The notes beneath the pieces were generated by a model, which worked only from the letters and a program-made list of their open reading frames with translations, searched no databases and was not told where the DNA came from. Of a stretch of DNA of 64,000 nucleotides, positions 21,561 through 33,608 are shown piece by piece. The DNA is taken from positions 9,603,278-9,667,277 of the forward strand of contig CM033110.1 of NCBI GenBank assembly GCA_019321725.1. The letters run 5' to 3'. This DNA comes from Paulownia fortunei (Eukaryota > Streptophyta > Magnoliopsida > Lamiales > Paulowniaceae). Every line of letters starts with the position of its first letter. Position 1 is the first letter of the stretch. Made by a program: the position numbers and the translations under genes.

Positions 21561-21565
21561 TAAGA

Positions 21566-23105
21566 TTCCTAACAATGCTCAAAAAGATTGTTGGTTCAAA
21601 ATAAATAGAAAACTAAAGTAATAGAAAAAGCAATTTTTTAAAAAGAATCAAAGAAAAAATATTATTTTATTCCAATAGTGATTGTGAATCTAAAGGTCTA
21701 TGGTATTTGGATAGTGGCTGCAGCAACCACATGACAGGAAATTAAGATTTTTTTGTGGAGCTTAATCTATATATAACTTCTGAAATTATTCTTGGAGATG
21801 GTACACAGAGAAGTGCAAGGGAAAAAGGCACCATTCCTGTCAGGACTAAGGGAGGTAATAAAAAACTCATTACTGATGTTCTTTATGTGCCTAATTTTTC
21901 ACACAACCTTCTTAGTATTGGACTGCTTATTCAAAGAGACTTCTCTATCCATTTCGATGATGGGAGGTGCAAAATTCTTGACAAAAAGAAAAATAGCATC
22001 ATAGCAAATAATGAAATGAGAAATAAAACATTTCCTCTTATATTGCTGCTTAATGAGAATTGCGGTCTCAAAGTTGAAAAAGCAGATTTGTCACATCTAT
22101 GGCATTTGTGGTATGGTCATCTAAATAGTAGGGGTCTTCATTTGCTTAAGGAGAAAAATATGGTGACCAGACTTCCTAACATTCAGATGACAAACCAAGT
22201 TTGTGAAGGCTTCATCTATGGAAAAATGCACAAGCTTTCATTTCCAAAAATATCTTGGCGAGCAAAAACATTATTGGAGCTTGTCCATTTGGACATTTGT
22301 GGGACAATGCAAACTCCCACTCCTAGAAACAAGAGTTATTTCATTCTCTTTGTTGATGACTTTACAAGGATAATGTGGATTTTCATCCTTAATAAAAAAT
22401 TGGAGGCATTCTCTACTTTTTTGCAGTTTAAAGCACTTGCTAAAAGACAAAGTGGTTTTCTAATAGACTTTGACGATGATCATGGAGGAGAATATCTCAA
22501 CAATCCCTTCATCGAATATTGCAAAGTAAATGGCATCAAAAGAAATCTAACAATTAGCAAGACCCCACAACAGAATGATGTTGCCGAAAGAAAAAATTAC
22601 ACAATTGTTGAAATGGCAAGGAGCATGCTAAAAGGTAGAGGGCTTCCAAATTTGTACTAGGCAGAAGCTGTATACACAACAATATATATTCTCAATCGAT
22701 CTCCTACAAAGGCTGTCAGAAACAAAACCCCTTATGAAGCTTAGCACAAGGAAAAGCCAAGAGTTGATTAATTTAAAGTTTTTCGCAGAATTGTATATGG
22801 CACTTATCCCATCCCAAAATCATGAAAAACTTGATGAGAAAGGCCAAAAACATCTCTTTATTGGCTATAGTGATCAATCTAAAGATGTTGATTGCTAGAT
22901 TCTGCTTCAAATAAAATAATAGTTTCACGAAACATTGTCTTTGATGAAGTTGCGACTTGGGACTAGAAAGAAAAACAAGTTATGGACTCAACACCTTATC
23001 ACGATCCATCATTATCTTAAGCTAGTCCTTCGTAAATTTAGAATGTTGAGCAAGATCCAACCCCCACTCCAAGAATCGAAGATGAATCTGAAAGTCCTCT
23101 AAGAA
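21566..23105 (+). pseudogene. copia protease and integrase (element H)
   Basis: After the gag tail, the protease appears as LWYLDSGCSNHMTG (near 21698-21730, DSG intact) with a stop soon after. An open frame at 21755-22660 carries ILGDGTQRSAREKGTIPV, the pre-integrase segment (LWHLWYGHLNSRGLHLL, CEGFIYGKMHKLSFP) and the integrase core: Asp in LVHLDICGTM, Asp in the DFDDDHGGEY block and Glu in DVAERKNYTIVEMAR. A stop after LPNLY is followed by AEAVYTTIYILNRSPTKAV in the same frame. The linker toward RT is heavily broken up to SPLRRT at 23105. Most catalytic residues survive although the element is old. Confidence 0.87.
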
Positions 23106-23110
23106 GGACA

Positions 23111-25882
23111 TGTGATACCCAAACCTCTTACTACTCACATGGCCAAATATGATTCATGCATTACGTGTTAATTTTATATGCTAATTGCATTTCTATTGAC
23201 ATTGCATAATTTATTTCATTTTATACGACATTCTTGAATATTAAACTTAATTCTGAAGCTCTTGCCCGGTATTAGTTATTGAATTTTCTAATCTAAGTAG
23301 TTGATTTTATATTGAAATAAGAAGAAAATGAGGTGGATCAATATTAGATATAGATGGGATATATAGGTTATAATTTTGGAAGTGTTAAAAGTGTTACTAG
23401 TAAGCTTATATGGTTTAATTTGATTTGATCAAGTTATTTCAAAAGTATATATTTGTAAATTAATATACTTGGGATATTAGACATGATATAATGTGATTTA
23501 AGTGTCCTATTACAAGGCCCATATATGCATATAATTTTAGAAATGCAAACTTGATATTTCGTTAAGAATCGAATGTGAATCGGTTTGGAGATCGAATGAA
23601 CGGACATAGGAAATAACTATGGGAATGAATGGTGACTAAGATAGGTTGCAAAAAAATAAAAATAGGTGAGACACACAAGATTAGGGCTGCAAGATAAGGG
23701 AGAAAATCAGATTTTTCTATTTACTTGCCACCTCATGCTTTCTTATTAAGCTTAAGCTAACATCTCAAGCTAACACCTCAAACCCTTCACCCTTAAGCAA
23801 TGACCAGACCCTCATTTCAGCCATTTTCATCTTCCAAACACACACCTTAAGGTCTCCTAGTGATCCAAATTGATTCCAAGTCGAAATAAAAGCAAGAAAA
23901 GCAAAGGAGAAGTGATTACCATCAAGTTAACCTCAAAATCTGCATAGGTACCACTTATCTACGGTTTTGCCTTTGGTTTTCAGATTATTATGAATGGTTT
24001 TATTGTTTATTAAGCTTTCAATATCTCTTATAAATGTGTTAGTAAGTTTTTAGTTAGACTTTGGTGCACAAAGAAAGGGTTTTGAATGACAAACACTTAA
24101 TAGGAAATACTTGTGGCAGAAACTGTCATCTTACTATTTTCTTGTGTTTTAGGCTTCAAAAGTGTATGGTATGTTGAATAAAACCTATAATTATTACCAT
24201 TTACATGACCATATATGAGTTAAGAGTATTGGAATGAAGTTTTATTAGTTGGAAATTGAAATAGAGAATGATATTGGAGAAACACTCAAACTGCCAAAAT
24301 AGCAAAATCTGTTTTGGTGTGCTGTGAAGGAAACTGAATTAAGGGAGCTAAATCCATTATTTTTGGTAATATTATGACCTAGTTATCTCATTATATATGT
24401 TATCTAAGTATGGTGAAAATTTTGGTGTGATTGAATATACTTAATGGTGCCAAAACCATTAATGTCATGAAGTGTGCAAAACTGTCACGGTAGGAAATAA
24501 TCTGTTTCAGTATGTCGGGAAAATTTGGGAGTGATTGGATATGCTTAGGGATGTTAAAATTATCATGCAACTAAACTTGACAGCAAGAAAATATGAAAAT
24601 GTGAATCTGTCACATTTGATCACTTAGCATGTTTCAACGTAGACATGTTGCTATTGACTGTTAACAATTAGACACATGCTATTAGATTTATAATACTTCA
24701 ATTACATGATGTTTTCATGTATTTAAGATGAGAAATTGAGGTATTTGAGGGGCTATATTGGGTTCTAGTTTGTGAAAGCTTGATTGTTAGCTTATAGATT
24801 GGTGTTTAAGGTCTAGTATGAGATTTTGTGCTTTCAACTTGCCAAATTGGGAATGGTGCTTGATGTTGGGTAATATTACAGGCTATTTTACATCTAAGGT
24901 TGGAGAGGAATACTAAACAAATTTAGACTAAGCCACCAACCAAGTGAAAGGTAAGTAAAGATTCATTTGCAACTACAATGCATAAACATAGTAGATGTGT
25001 GAATTATATGTAATATCATAAATCATATGTGGATAGTAGAGGGCTCTCCATTGAGCATACATACATGGGCATTGTCATTGGCACGTGCATGCATCATATA
25101 CGAGCATTGTGATAAATCTTGCATTGCACGGCATGATTCTGAGAAAGAAAAATATTTTGCTGACCACTACTAGTGCACCGAAGCATGCATGGATTTGCAT
25201 GGTTTTATGCATGGATTTGCAGGTTCACGTGCATGGATTTGCATGCGTATGAGTATGCATGGATTTACATGCTTATATGATTATTGGCCATTGGATTATG
25301 GCGGTATACAGAGCTCTTTTCCGGTGCATGGGATAGTAGCGTTGGTCAGGGGCCCAAGAAAGAAATGATTTTGAGAGAAATATTTTGATGCATAAAATTG
25401 CATTGTGGGCATAGCATTTTGAGATGCATGACTTGATATTGTGTATTATTCTTTGACATGCATAATCTTTACTTGCTGAGCGTTAGCTCATATAGTTTAT
25501 GCATTGTAGGTGAGTCTGGTGATACTTGATACCATGGACTTACTGGGCAAGCTGTTGGGTTTCCTATAGGTTCTGAGGATCAGTGTACATGGATGACGAC
25601 CTGTTGGGTTGATTGTTAACTTATTTGATTTTATAGTCTATTGTATTAGGTTTTTGGATTTATACTATGTGTTACTTTTATAACTTTTCTGTACACGGGT
25701 ATATAAATATTATGATTGTTATGGGTCCTATGCAGGTATATATATTAGTCTGTGAGTGGGAAAATGTTTATTATTTATTAATATATTACAGGATAAAAAT
25801 AATAATAATGCATGCACACAGGCTCTATCATGTTAAATTATACTATATATATATATAGTTGTATAGTAATGGGGGTGTTACA
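23111..25882 (+). repeat. solo LTR, family 2, 2772 bp
   Basis: It starts TGTGATACCC and ends GGGGGTGTTACA. A perfect 5-bp target duplication GGACA lies at 23106-23110 and 25883-25887. It sits between the integrase and RT of copia element H, whose reading resumes on the far side. About 95 bp present in other copies are missing near 24515. It shows the LTR module in sense orientation: donor AAAG|GTAAGT (24951), minisatellite (25183-25270), hairpin TGAGCGTTAGCTCA (about 25478-25491) and acceptor-like TTGTAG|GTGAG (25509). Confidence 0.95.
24951..25509 (+). other. intron-like module in family-2 LTR
   Basis: AAAG|GTAAGTAAAG at the left edge is a near-ideal plant 5' splice site. The right edge is TTATGCATTGTAG|GTGAG, with CTCAT, a fair branch-site match, about 20 nt before the AG. 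The span is 559 nt. Equivalent spans occur in the other LTRs. Splicing is inferred from sequence only. Confidence 0.5.
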
Positions 25883-25887
25883 GGACA

Positions 25888-27060
25888 TGTTCATTAAGGT
25901 ATATTTATGAATTATGCAAACTTGGATTGTTCTCATGTGGACCTCAATCATTTGAAGAAGCATCAAAAGATAAGTGTTGGACAAAAGCAATGAAGGAAGA
26001 AATGTCCACCATCGAGAAAAATAAAACTTGGGAGCTCATTGATATGCCAGAGAAAAAGAAAACTAATGGGATGAAGTGGATCTACAATATCAAATATAAT
26101 GAAGATGGGTCAATTTAAAAATACAAGGTACGATGCAAAAAGGTATTCTCAACAGCTTGGAATTGAGTTCATTGAAACTTTTGCTCTAGTTGTATGGATG
26201 GAGACAATACGTATTGTTCTAGTATTGGCAGTTCAATTGAAGTTATATGTTTTTTCAGCTCGACGTAAATTAGCATTTCTAAATGGCGAAATTCAAGGAG
26301 TTTATGTTGAGCAGCTAGAAGGGTTTAAAATTAAAGGCCAAGAAAACAAAGTTATCATCTAAAAAAGGCACTATACAGCCTGAAGCAAAACACCCAGATC
26401 ATAGAATAGCGAAATGAATAGGTATTTCATCAAAAAATGGTTTCAATCGAAGCACAAACAAATCATCCCTCTATGTGAAATTTTTTGATAAAGATTTCTT
26501 GTTGTAAGCCTTTACGTGGATGATCTTATCTATTTTTTCACAAACAAAAGCTTGATGGATAAATTCAAGAAAAAAATGATGAAATATTATGAAATGGACT
26601 TGGAACTCATGAGGTATTTTCTCGAGATTCAAGTAAAGCAAAGTCTGAGAAGAATTTTTTTATCTTAAGAAAAGTACATTGATGTCTTCTCAGAAAATTC
26701 AATATGAGCCAATGCAAGCCAGTCTCTCTTCCTATGGCATTAAATGAAAATTTGAAAGTTCATGACAATGCAAAAAAAAATTGATGCAACACTTCATAAA
26801 ATGTTAATTAGATCACTAGTTCATGACAATGCAAAAGTCTATAGCCTTATCTTCAGTTGAAGTAGAATACATAGCAGCTACAAAAGTGGCCTGTGAAGAA
26901 GTTTGGTTAAGAATATTGTTGAGAGATTTTAAGTTTGAGCAAAAGGAACCAACTACATTACATCGTGACAATATGTCTACAATTGCAATAACAAAAAATC
27001 AAGTCTTTCATGCAGATCCAAACATTATTGGACTATGACAACAACAAATTTTATTTATAT
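25888..27060 (+). pseudogene. copia reverse transcriptase and RNase H (element H)
   Basis: RT starts with FEEASKDKCWTKAMKEEM and WELIDMPEKKKTNGMKWIYN, continues in other frames through FIETFALVVWMETIRIVL and the catalytic YVDD (LYVDDLIYFF, 26513-26524). RNase H shows KSIALSSVEVEYIAATKVAC and LHRDNMSTIAI. At least six stops or shifts break it. A 17-base sequence (TTCATGACAATGCAAAA) occurs at 26758 and again about 62 bp later, a small internal duplication. The end of RNase H fades after about 27040. Confidence 0.85.
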
Positions 27061-27290
27061 CTATTGAGATGAAAAATGATTTATCAAATGATAAAATATA
27101 CAGGGTGAAGACTTGACATACTTAAAGTTTAGGAATTAAGATTTACATTGATATGATAATATTTGTTTGAATACCTTCATAAGAACAATAAGGAGATTTG
27201 GAATTTCTAGGAAAGGATCAACAATGTATTGTAAAAACTTAGAGATTCATCAAATATTTAGGCTTTCATCACCCTAAAAAAATATTTTTC
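27061..27290. other. unassigned gap between copia H and gypsy E
   Basis: No recognisable LTR end, PBS or coding motif. It may hold the decayed end of the RNase H and 3' region of H, or the lost 5' part of E. Confidence 0.4.
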
Positions 27291-27760
27291 TTGTTTTGAT
27301 AAATGAGGATAATTGGGAAACCTATCCCTAGGCCAATGAACCTAAACCAAAAGCCTAAAGAAAATGGAAGGATGTTCCATAAACCTAGGAGGAGGTAAAC
27401 AATGCTGAAGATATGGTATCCGCCTATGCATTATTTGAATGTGGTGCTACTTATTCATTTATGGCTAAGAGATTTGCTGGGCTTTCAAATAATAAACCTA
27501 TAGTGCTTGATAAGCTTTATAGAGTAGTCACCCTTGGAGATAAGATTTTGGTGACCATCCTAATTTACAATGATTGCAATGGAGGAATTGATAACATTAG
27601 ACTTAAGGGTGACTTGGCGTAAATTAACATGAATATGTTTAATGTGATTTTTGGAATGGATAGGTTTCCAAGTACTTTTGCTCATGTAGAATCTAGGAAT
27701 AAGATAATTAACTTCCATTAACTTGAGTGCAAATATTTTCCCTTTTAAGGAAGTGTAAAA
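27291..27760 (+). pseudogene. protease remnant of gypsy element E
   Basis: The reading VSAYALFECGATYSFMAKRFAG corresponds to the gypsy protease active-site region. The usual Asp of the D-S/C-G triad is Glu here, so activity would be lost. VIFGMDRFPSTFAHVESRNK follows, equivalent to VILGMDWL in families 1 and 2. One stop after GDLA (near 27620) and one near 27720 interrupt it. Upstream sequence is not recognisable as gag. Confidence 0.7.
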
Positions 27761-27929
27761 GATGGGAAAAAAAACTAGTCCTTTACTCCCGACTGCTCAA
27801 GCTTGGAGAGCTATTAGGAAAGAGTGTGATACCTATTTGGTATTTATGACTGCTAGAAGGGAGAATGTATAAATATTGAGGATATTCTAGTAGTAAAAAG
27901 AATTTTGGACCATCCCCGAATAGGGAAAT

Positions 27930-28330
27930 AGGGTTTGAGATCAATCTAGTGCCCGGATCAACACCTATTTCAAAGTCACCGTATTGGATGGCTCTAGCTG
28001 AATTGAAAGAGTTGAAGACATAATTACAAGAACTTATGGATGAAAATAATATTAGCCCTAGTGTCTCACCTTGGGGAGGTCCGGTATTATTTGAAAAACA
28101 AAGATGGAAGCTTCATGTTAGGTATTGATTACAAGGAGCTTAATATCACCATTAAGAATAAGTGTCCCTTATCGAGAATCGATAATTTGTTTGATCAATT
28201 GAAAGAGGCTAAGGTATTTTCTAAAAAAATCTAAGATATGGATATCACCAACTATAGATAAAGGTCAATGACATAACCAAAAGTACATATTGGACAAGAT
28301 ATAGATATTATAAATTTTTGTTGATGTTGC
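27930..28330 (+). pseudogene. reverse transcriptase N-terminal half (element E)
   Basis: Broken frames give [38 protein letters not shown], then after a frameshift [15 protein letters not shown] and [19 protein letters not shown]. This is the standard RT entry of plant gypsy elements. The sequence reaches KFLLML and is cut after GTTGC at 28330. The RT resumes at 39721 with the duplicated GTTGC and [17 protein letters not shown]. Confidence 0.85.
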
Positions 28331-29492
28331 TGTTAGAGTAGTGCCCAGTGTGCCAATTGTTCTGGCCGTTCTTATACTCTTGCGAATCATTCTTATTTAT
28401 ATTAATATCATTTAAATGGCATTCTTTATCTTAAATTCATCATAAGAATTAGATAAAGTCCTTAGATCACACATAGCTATGGGGGCATAGTTGCGCATAT
28501 GATGGTGATCGTAGAATATGCCTCTAAGGCTGTGATCTTAAAACGTTCCAAGTTAAGGATTAATGAGATGGGACATCATTGATCATGTTGAAACTTGCGC
28601 ATACGATGCAGGCTTGAAAGGAGGATGCCTCGTTCCATAGGTATTAGTGTGGAGACACTAGTGCATGTATGCGGGTGCTTGGTGGGAACAAGTACACTGA
28701 ACAACCCTACCTGAAAATTCCCAATTGGAAATATTATATTGTCGAATGGAAATTTTCTCGTTACGATAGTGCAAGAATTAGTCCTTGGACTTGAGGCACC
28801 ATGGTAACCTTGTGCATGACATGTTGTACTTTGATGTATTTTCCGATTGCATGACAATCACAAGGGGTTTATATTGGGTGTAACATCTTCATGTATGGAG
28901 ATTAATGAGTGGCCAACAAAGGATCCGTCACCTATCTAGATGAATAGGTGAATCTCCTATGTGTTCAACTGTACTTGACTCTAAAATCCTTGGCCAAGGT
29001 TGGATGAAAATTAGACGTGGGGTTTTCTAATTATTCATCATCGAGTCAAGCTACTAGGAATGGAAACATAGTTATTGAGTTAATAGGTTTCGACTCAATA
29101 TCCATGCCCTAGGCTCAATCAAAAGATTAGATGACGGAAGGACCGTACTTGCATGGTATTCGTAATTGAAATAGGTTCGCACATTCACCTTAGACTAGGA
29201 GTCATGATGCATTGCTAGATGCTTCCCATGTCTTGTGGGTTCTTGAAATTAATGAGTTAATTTCAAGAGAATTAATTAATTTGATTAATTAATCAGAATA
29301 ATTAATTGTTCAACTAAGTCACAAGAGTTGTGAGCCCACGGCTAGTTTAAAGTAAACCTAAGGGGTCACACACAAAACTTGGACAAGTCAATTTCTAGCC
29401 TAGAAATTAATCCAAGTGTTGGATTAAATTAATTAATGTGATTAATTAATGGGGTTAAATTAATTCAAGTGTGGAATTAATTCAATTAATTA

Positions 29493-29622
29493 ATTAGATT
29501 AATTGATTGGAGCTAATTGAATTAGGAAGCCCAATTGGAACATTTAATTAATTGATTGGATCAATTAAGTAAGATGGGCCTAATTAATTAAATAAATTAA
29601 TTTAATTGATTGGATCAATTAA
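29493..29622. repeat. AT-rich palindromic repeats in LTR J
   Basis: TTAATTGAT-TGG-ATCAATTAA is a perfect 9-bp inverted repeat with a 3-nt loop. It occurs at 29548-29568 and 29602-29622, exactly 54 bp apart, with a degenerate third copy near 29496. The surrounding 29270-29640 is full of TTAATTAAT units. Confidence 0.85.
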
Positions 29623-30108
29623 GTAGAGCCTAATTGATTACTTAGACCTAGGCCCATTAGGTGTGGGCTTGTAGGAAGCCCATTAGGAAATTGGATTGGG
29701 AATCCAATTCCTAGAGGAAGTTGAATTGGGAATTTAATTTGTATGAGGTAATAAGGAAAAAGGAAAGTCCTTATCGGATAAGGAAACTTACCAAAAAGAG
29801 TTAGAGATAAGAAGGAAGAAGAGTCCTACATGGAAAGGACTTGTGGTTGCCTTTATTGACAATCTTCTTGGATATTTTATGGGGATTTTAATTGCAGATT
29901 TTTTATGAAGAAAAATAGTTTTCTTTCATCCCAAAAAATCGTCCCTCATTTCCTTTCAATCTCCAAAAGTTCACCAACCTTTTTCTAAGTTTAATTCTTG
30001 ATTTAATTGTTGAATTAAGAATTAAATTAAATACCTAAAACACTAATTGTTAGTGTGTTCTTGTTCTAAACAAAATCGTTTCAGGATAGAATTATCGAAT
30101 CGAAAACT

Positions 30109-30113
30109 ACTAG
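30109..30113. repeat. target site duplication of element D (left)
   Basis: ACTAG here and at 39358-39362 flank element D exactly at its LTR ends. A 5-bp duplication is normal for Ty3/gypsy integration. Confidence 0.93.
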
Positions 30114-32405
30114 TGTAACACCCCTTAACCTAACTGCAGAGCCTAAACAACTGATACAGTTAAGTCAAGAAATGTTAATTTTTCATCTTTACTAGAGTTA
30201 TGGTTTTTAATAAAAGTTCCATTCTTAGCTATAAGAGAAAGAACTTGAATCATTTTAAACACACCATATACATATATCAAAACTGAGTACATTGTTTACA
30301 AAACCATAACAGAGCGGCTTATTTAAAAACAAAATAGAGTTTTCAAAATAAACTACAAAATAGGTCGAAGCATGGCATATGAACAAATCTCTGTCCGGCC
30401 GCTCTAGAGACTCAGTCAACCTCTAAACCTGTACATTTCCACCTGCATCACATGAATCTAATGAGCTAAAGGCTCAGTAAGATGAAACTGATGCAATAAC
30501 AAATAACATATATGCACATCTCATAAATCATTAAATGCAATATTCTATTTAATAATTTTCATTCATAAATCATTCTTTAGGGCCCTTGAAGTGTGGTACC
30601 TAACTAATAGTGATAGACCATAGTTTTCGGAACCTGTTCATAATGATTGGCCAATAAGAGAACTAATACGGGGTTTCCATACTTGGTCTTTCAACCTCAG
30701 GTATTAGCCGTATTCTATCTCATTCATTGTGGCTTTCCTATACCGATTTTTCAACCTCAAGTATTTGCCACCATTTGTTGGGTCCGCCGGTCCCTCCCGC
30801 GTCCCTCGTCTACCCGACCATCAATCAAGTACCATACTTCCTTTTAAAAACCTCATTATATTCTTAATAGTGTCATGCTTCATAAACCATAAATGCATCA
30901 AACATTACATCATTTGACAAACAACAACAATCACACTAAAATATGAACAAACATTATATGATTCTTGTGATACACCAAATGAAAGCTTCAACTTACCTCA
31001 AGTCCACTTTGTGCTAGGTGAAAAGGCCAATCTCTTTGGAAGATAGGATGTGTTAAAGGCCTAACATAATCAAATCATGTACCATTTAATATCTTTTTAT
31101 AAATCATTTAGTCTATTCTAGTTAAAGTTTATATACACTTTTCAATCTTTTGTAAAGAATTACATATCAATTACATAACCTTAAAAACAATGCATACTCC
31201 ATATTTTACTACTAATTCAAGACATTAAACATTAGGGCAGCCATTAAATAACTAATAATTCAAACATAATTATTAGGGCAGCCCCTAAAACATGAACACA
31301 ATCCGAATTAAAATGACGTAAACTTGATTCTAACTTAAATTGATTTAACCTTCAATTAAGCAAACTAATTGCTATTGTTTTCAATCATTCAAAGAAACTT
31401 CCAAACACAATATAAGCATTACAAAATCAATAGAAACAAGTAAATTAAACAATTTCACAAGACTATCAATTTTGCTAAAAATTAGCTTAACTAGCTTGGT
31501 TTTGGCTTCAAGTGTAACTTACTTAAGTTTTCAATCATACAAAAGCATACTAAAACATGTAACCATCCAAGATACTACAAATTCATCATAAGAAACATTG
31601 AAAAAGAATATACCTTGATTAAGTTGGATTTAAGCTTCAAAATCAACGATTTTCAAGCTTAAAATGATGAAAACTTGTTCTAGCTTGTGTTCTATGGATT
31701 CCTATGGATTGAATTCAACTTTTGTGAGTATGAGAGTGTAGAAATTTGGGAGAAACTTAGGAGAATAAGGGCTGGTCGTTTTTGAGAGTGCTTCCACAAG
31801 AAATATGGATGAAAATGATTTCTTTGACCTTTCAAAGAGAGGTAAGTGGAGGGTGATGATTGGTTGCATCATGCTTGGTGTCTTCTCATGCCAAAAGCCA
31901 CGTTCATGGGCTAAGGAGATGACAAAAAATTGATGCTTTGGTGTTATAATCAAGTGCAATGCGGTTTAGAATGGTTTTATGCAACCTAGTCAACCAACCA
32001 ATCAAATTGCACTATTGTGCATACTTTTAGTTCTTAGCCAATGTAACATATTTCAAGTAAATATTTAGACAATTAATCACTTTAGCATATAACTAGTATG
32101 GAGCAATACAAATAATTCATTTCATAGCCATTCAACACATCAATCTTCCTTAACCGAGATACCGAGCTTTTCACTGCAAAAAGGGCACTTAAGGAATATG
32201 TTAAATTAAGAAATGAAAGTTTGATCTCATATTTCATGTACTAATGCATGTTAAATCATAACTGAAGCATATAATAACAATTATTCATGTTCGTGCAATC
32301 ATGCTATTTGTAAGCCATAATTCAATAATGCACATTGATTAGATGCAAATTCATGCAAAATGCTTATTATTGGCTATATAGGAGAGAATTGAGAATTGCA
32401 TTACA
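30114..32405 (-). repeat. 3' LTR of element D, 2292 bp
   Basis: On the minus strand it runs from TGTAATGCAATTC (32405; two bases shorter than TGTAATGCCCAATTC of the 5' LTR) to GGGTGTTACA (30114). Landmarks: donor-like ACTTACC (30991-30997), hairpin TGAGCTAAAGGCTCA (30462-30476), acceptor-like CTGC (AG at 30443-30444), and a two-unit 60-bp repeat near 30669-30790. Confidence 0.94.
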
Positions 32406-32424
32406 ATCCTTCCTTCCTTATAAA
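32406..32424 (-). other. polypurine tract of element D
   Basis: On the minus strand AAGGAAGGAAGGAT precedes the LTR start TGTAATGC. Position and composition fit the plus-strand primer. Confidence 0.75.
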
Positions 32425-32429
32425 AATTT

Positions 32430-33608
32430 CGTCCAAATTTGACGTACCAAATAATTCCGAATACTTGCTCTGCATTTCTTCTTCTCTTTTCCATGTGGCC
32501 TCTTCTACAGAATGATTCTCCATAATACTTTAACAAGTCGAATCTTTTTCGTTCTCAACTCTTTTTCCTTCTGATCTAGAATTTGCACTGGTTTCTCTTC
32601 ATAGGCTAAATCATGAGTCAATTCCAACGGTTCATAACTCAACACATGAGAAGGGTTTGAAATGTACTTTCTCAACATAGACACATGGAAAACATTGTGA
32701 ACAGTAGATAATGATGGAGGTAAGGCCACTTTAAGCTTTATCACCAACTCTTTCGAGAATCTCGAATGGGCCGACATACCTTGGACTGAGTTTTTCTTTC
32801 TTTCCAAATCTCATAACACCTTTCATGGGAGCTACTTTTAAGAACACATGATCCCCAATGGCAAACTCTAGATCTTTTCTCCGTTTATCTGCATAACTTT
32901 TCTGTCTACTCTGCGCAATCTTCATTCTCTCTCGTATCTTCTCCACTACCTTAGCGGTATGTTGAACTATTTCTGGACCAAGTAGGCTTCGTTCTCCAAC
33001 TTCATCCCAATGAACTGGAGATCTACATTTCCTTCCATACAATGCTTCATAAGGCGCCATTCCAATTGTTGATTGGTAGCTATTATTATAAGTAAACTCC
33101 ACTAATGGAAGCTTTGCATCCCAACTCCCTTGAAAATCTAGCACACAAGCTCTTAACATATCCTCTAATATTTGAATAACCCTTTTGATTGCCCGTCACT
33201 TTGTGGATGAAATGCTGTACTGAATGCAAGTTTTGTTCCCATGGCACTGTGTAAGCTCTTCCAAAATATAGATGTAAACTTAGGATCTCTGTCAGACACT
33301 ATTGAAACTGGCACCCCATGTAACCTGACTATCTCTTTAATATATTGTTGAGCATACTGGTCCATATTGTATGTGGATTTCACTGGAAGAAAATGGGCTG
33401 ATTTAGTTAATCTATCAACAATCACCCATATGGAATTATACCCCTTTTGTGTTCTAGGTAATCCAAGCACAAAGTCCATTGTAATGTGCTCCCATTTCCA
33501 CTCTGGAATCAACAAAGGCTTCAACAACCCTGATGGTCTTTGATGTTCAATCTTAACTTGTTGACAAGTTAGACATTCAGCCACAAATTTTGCTATATCT
33601 CTCTTCAT
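32430..33608 (-). pseudogene. integrase and chromodomain of element D
   Basis: From 33608 down: HHCC finger end ([19 protein letters not shown]), core Asp in [12 protein letters not shown], Asp in SIVSDRDPKF, then a stop just past DGQS because one base is lost near 33180, next to the catalytic Glu. The frame reopens at [18 protein letters not shown] and carries ALYGRKCRSPVHWDEV and SPRYVGPFEILERVGDKA. A two-base loss near 32735 shifts again. The tail (HNVFHVSMLRKYISNPSH, LVKVLWR) loses one base in the chromodomain near 32519. All motifs are present but spread over four frames. Confidence 0.9.

Larger units (their letters stand above)
17460..27060 (+). mobile_element. degenerate Ty1/copia element H, twice interrupted
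   Basis: The copia order gag, protease, integrase, RT, RNase H can be followed on the + strand over 17731-27038. It is interrupted by two solo LTRs with target duplications: 18608-21560 (CAAGA/TAAGA) and 23111-25882 (GGACA/GGACA). Stops and frameshifts occur throughout. The order PR-IN-RT-RH is the defining Ty1/copia arrangement, unlike the gypsy elements around it. Its own 3' LTR was not found. Confidence 0.8.
28331..30113 (+). repeat. solo LTR J, left 1783 bp
   Basis: It starts TGTTAGAGTAGTGCCC directly after target duplication GTTGC (28326-28330). Its other end is at 39720 (GTGAACCCAACA), followed by GTTGC again (39721-39725). Without the nested element D the LTR is about 2.14 kb. No interior is present. 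The orientation is set only by the TG/CA ends and is provisional. The wording near the right end (CCCGGGATCGCGTGAACCC) resembles plant copia LTR ends, so I lean to copia, not certain. Confidence 0.85.

Noticed and set aside
21410..21604. Small gene at the end of the family-3 solo LTR
   Set aside because: AT-rich frame crossing the LTR boundary and its target duplication, so not a real gene.
28576..28857. 93-codon frame on the minus strand in LTR J
   Set aside because: It lies within an LTR, has no recognisable domain, and I had no second copy to compare.
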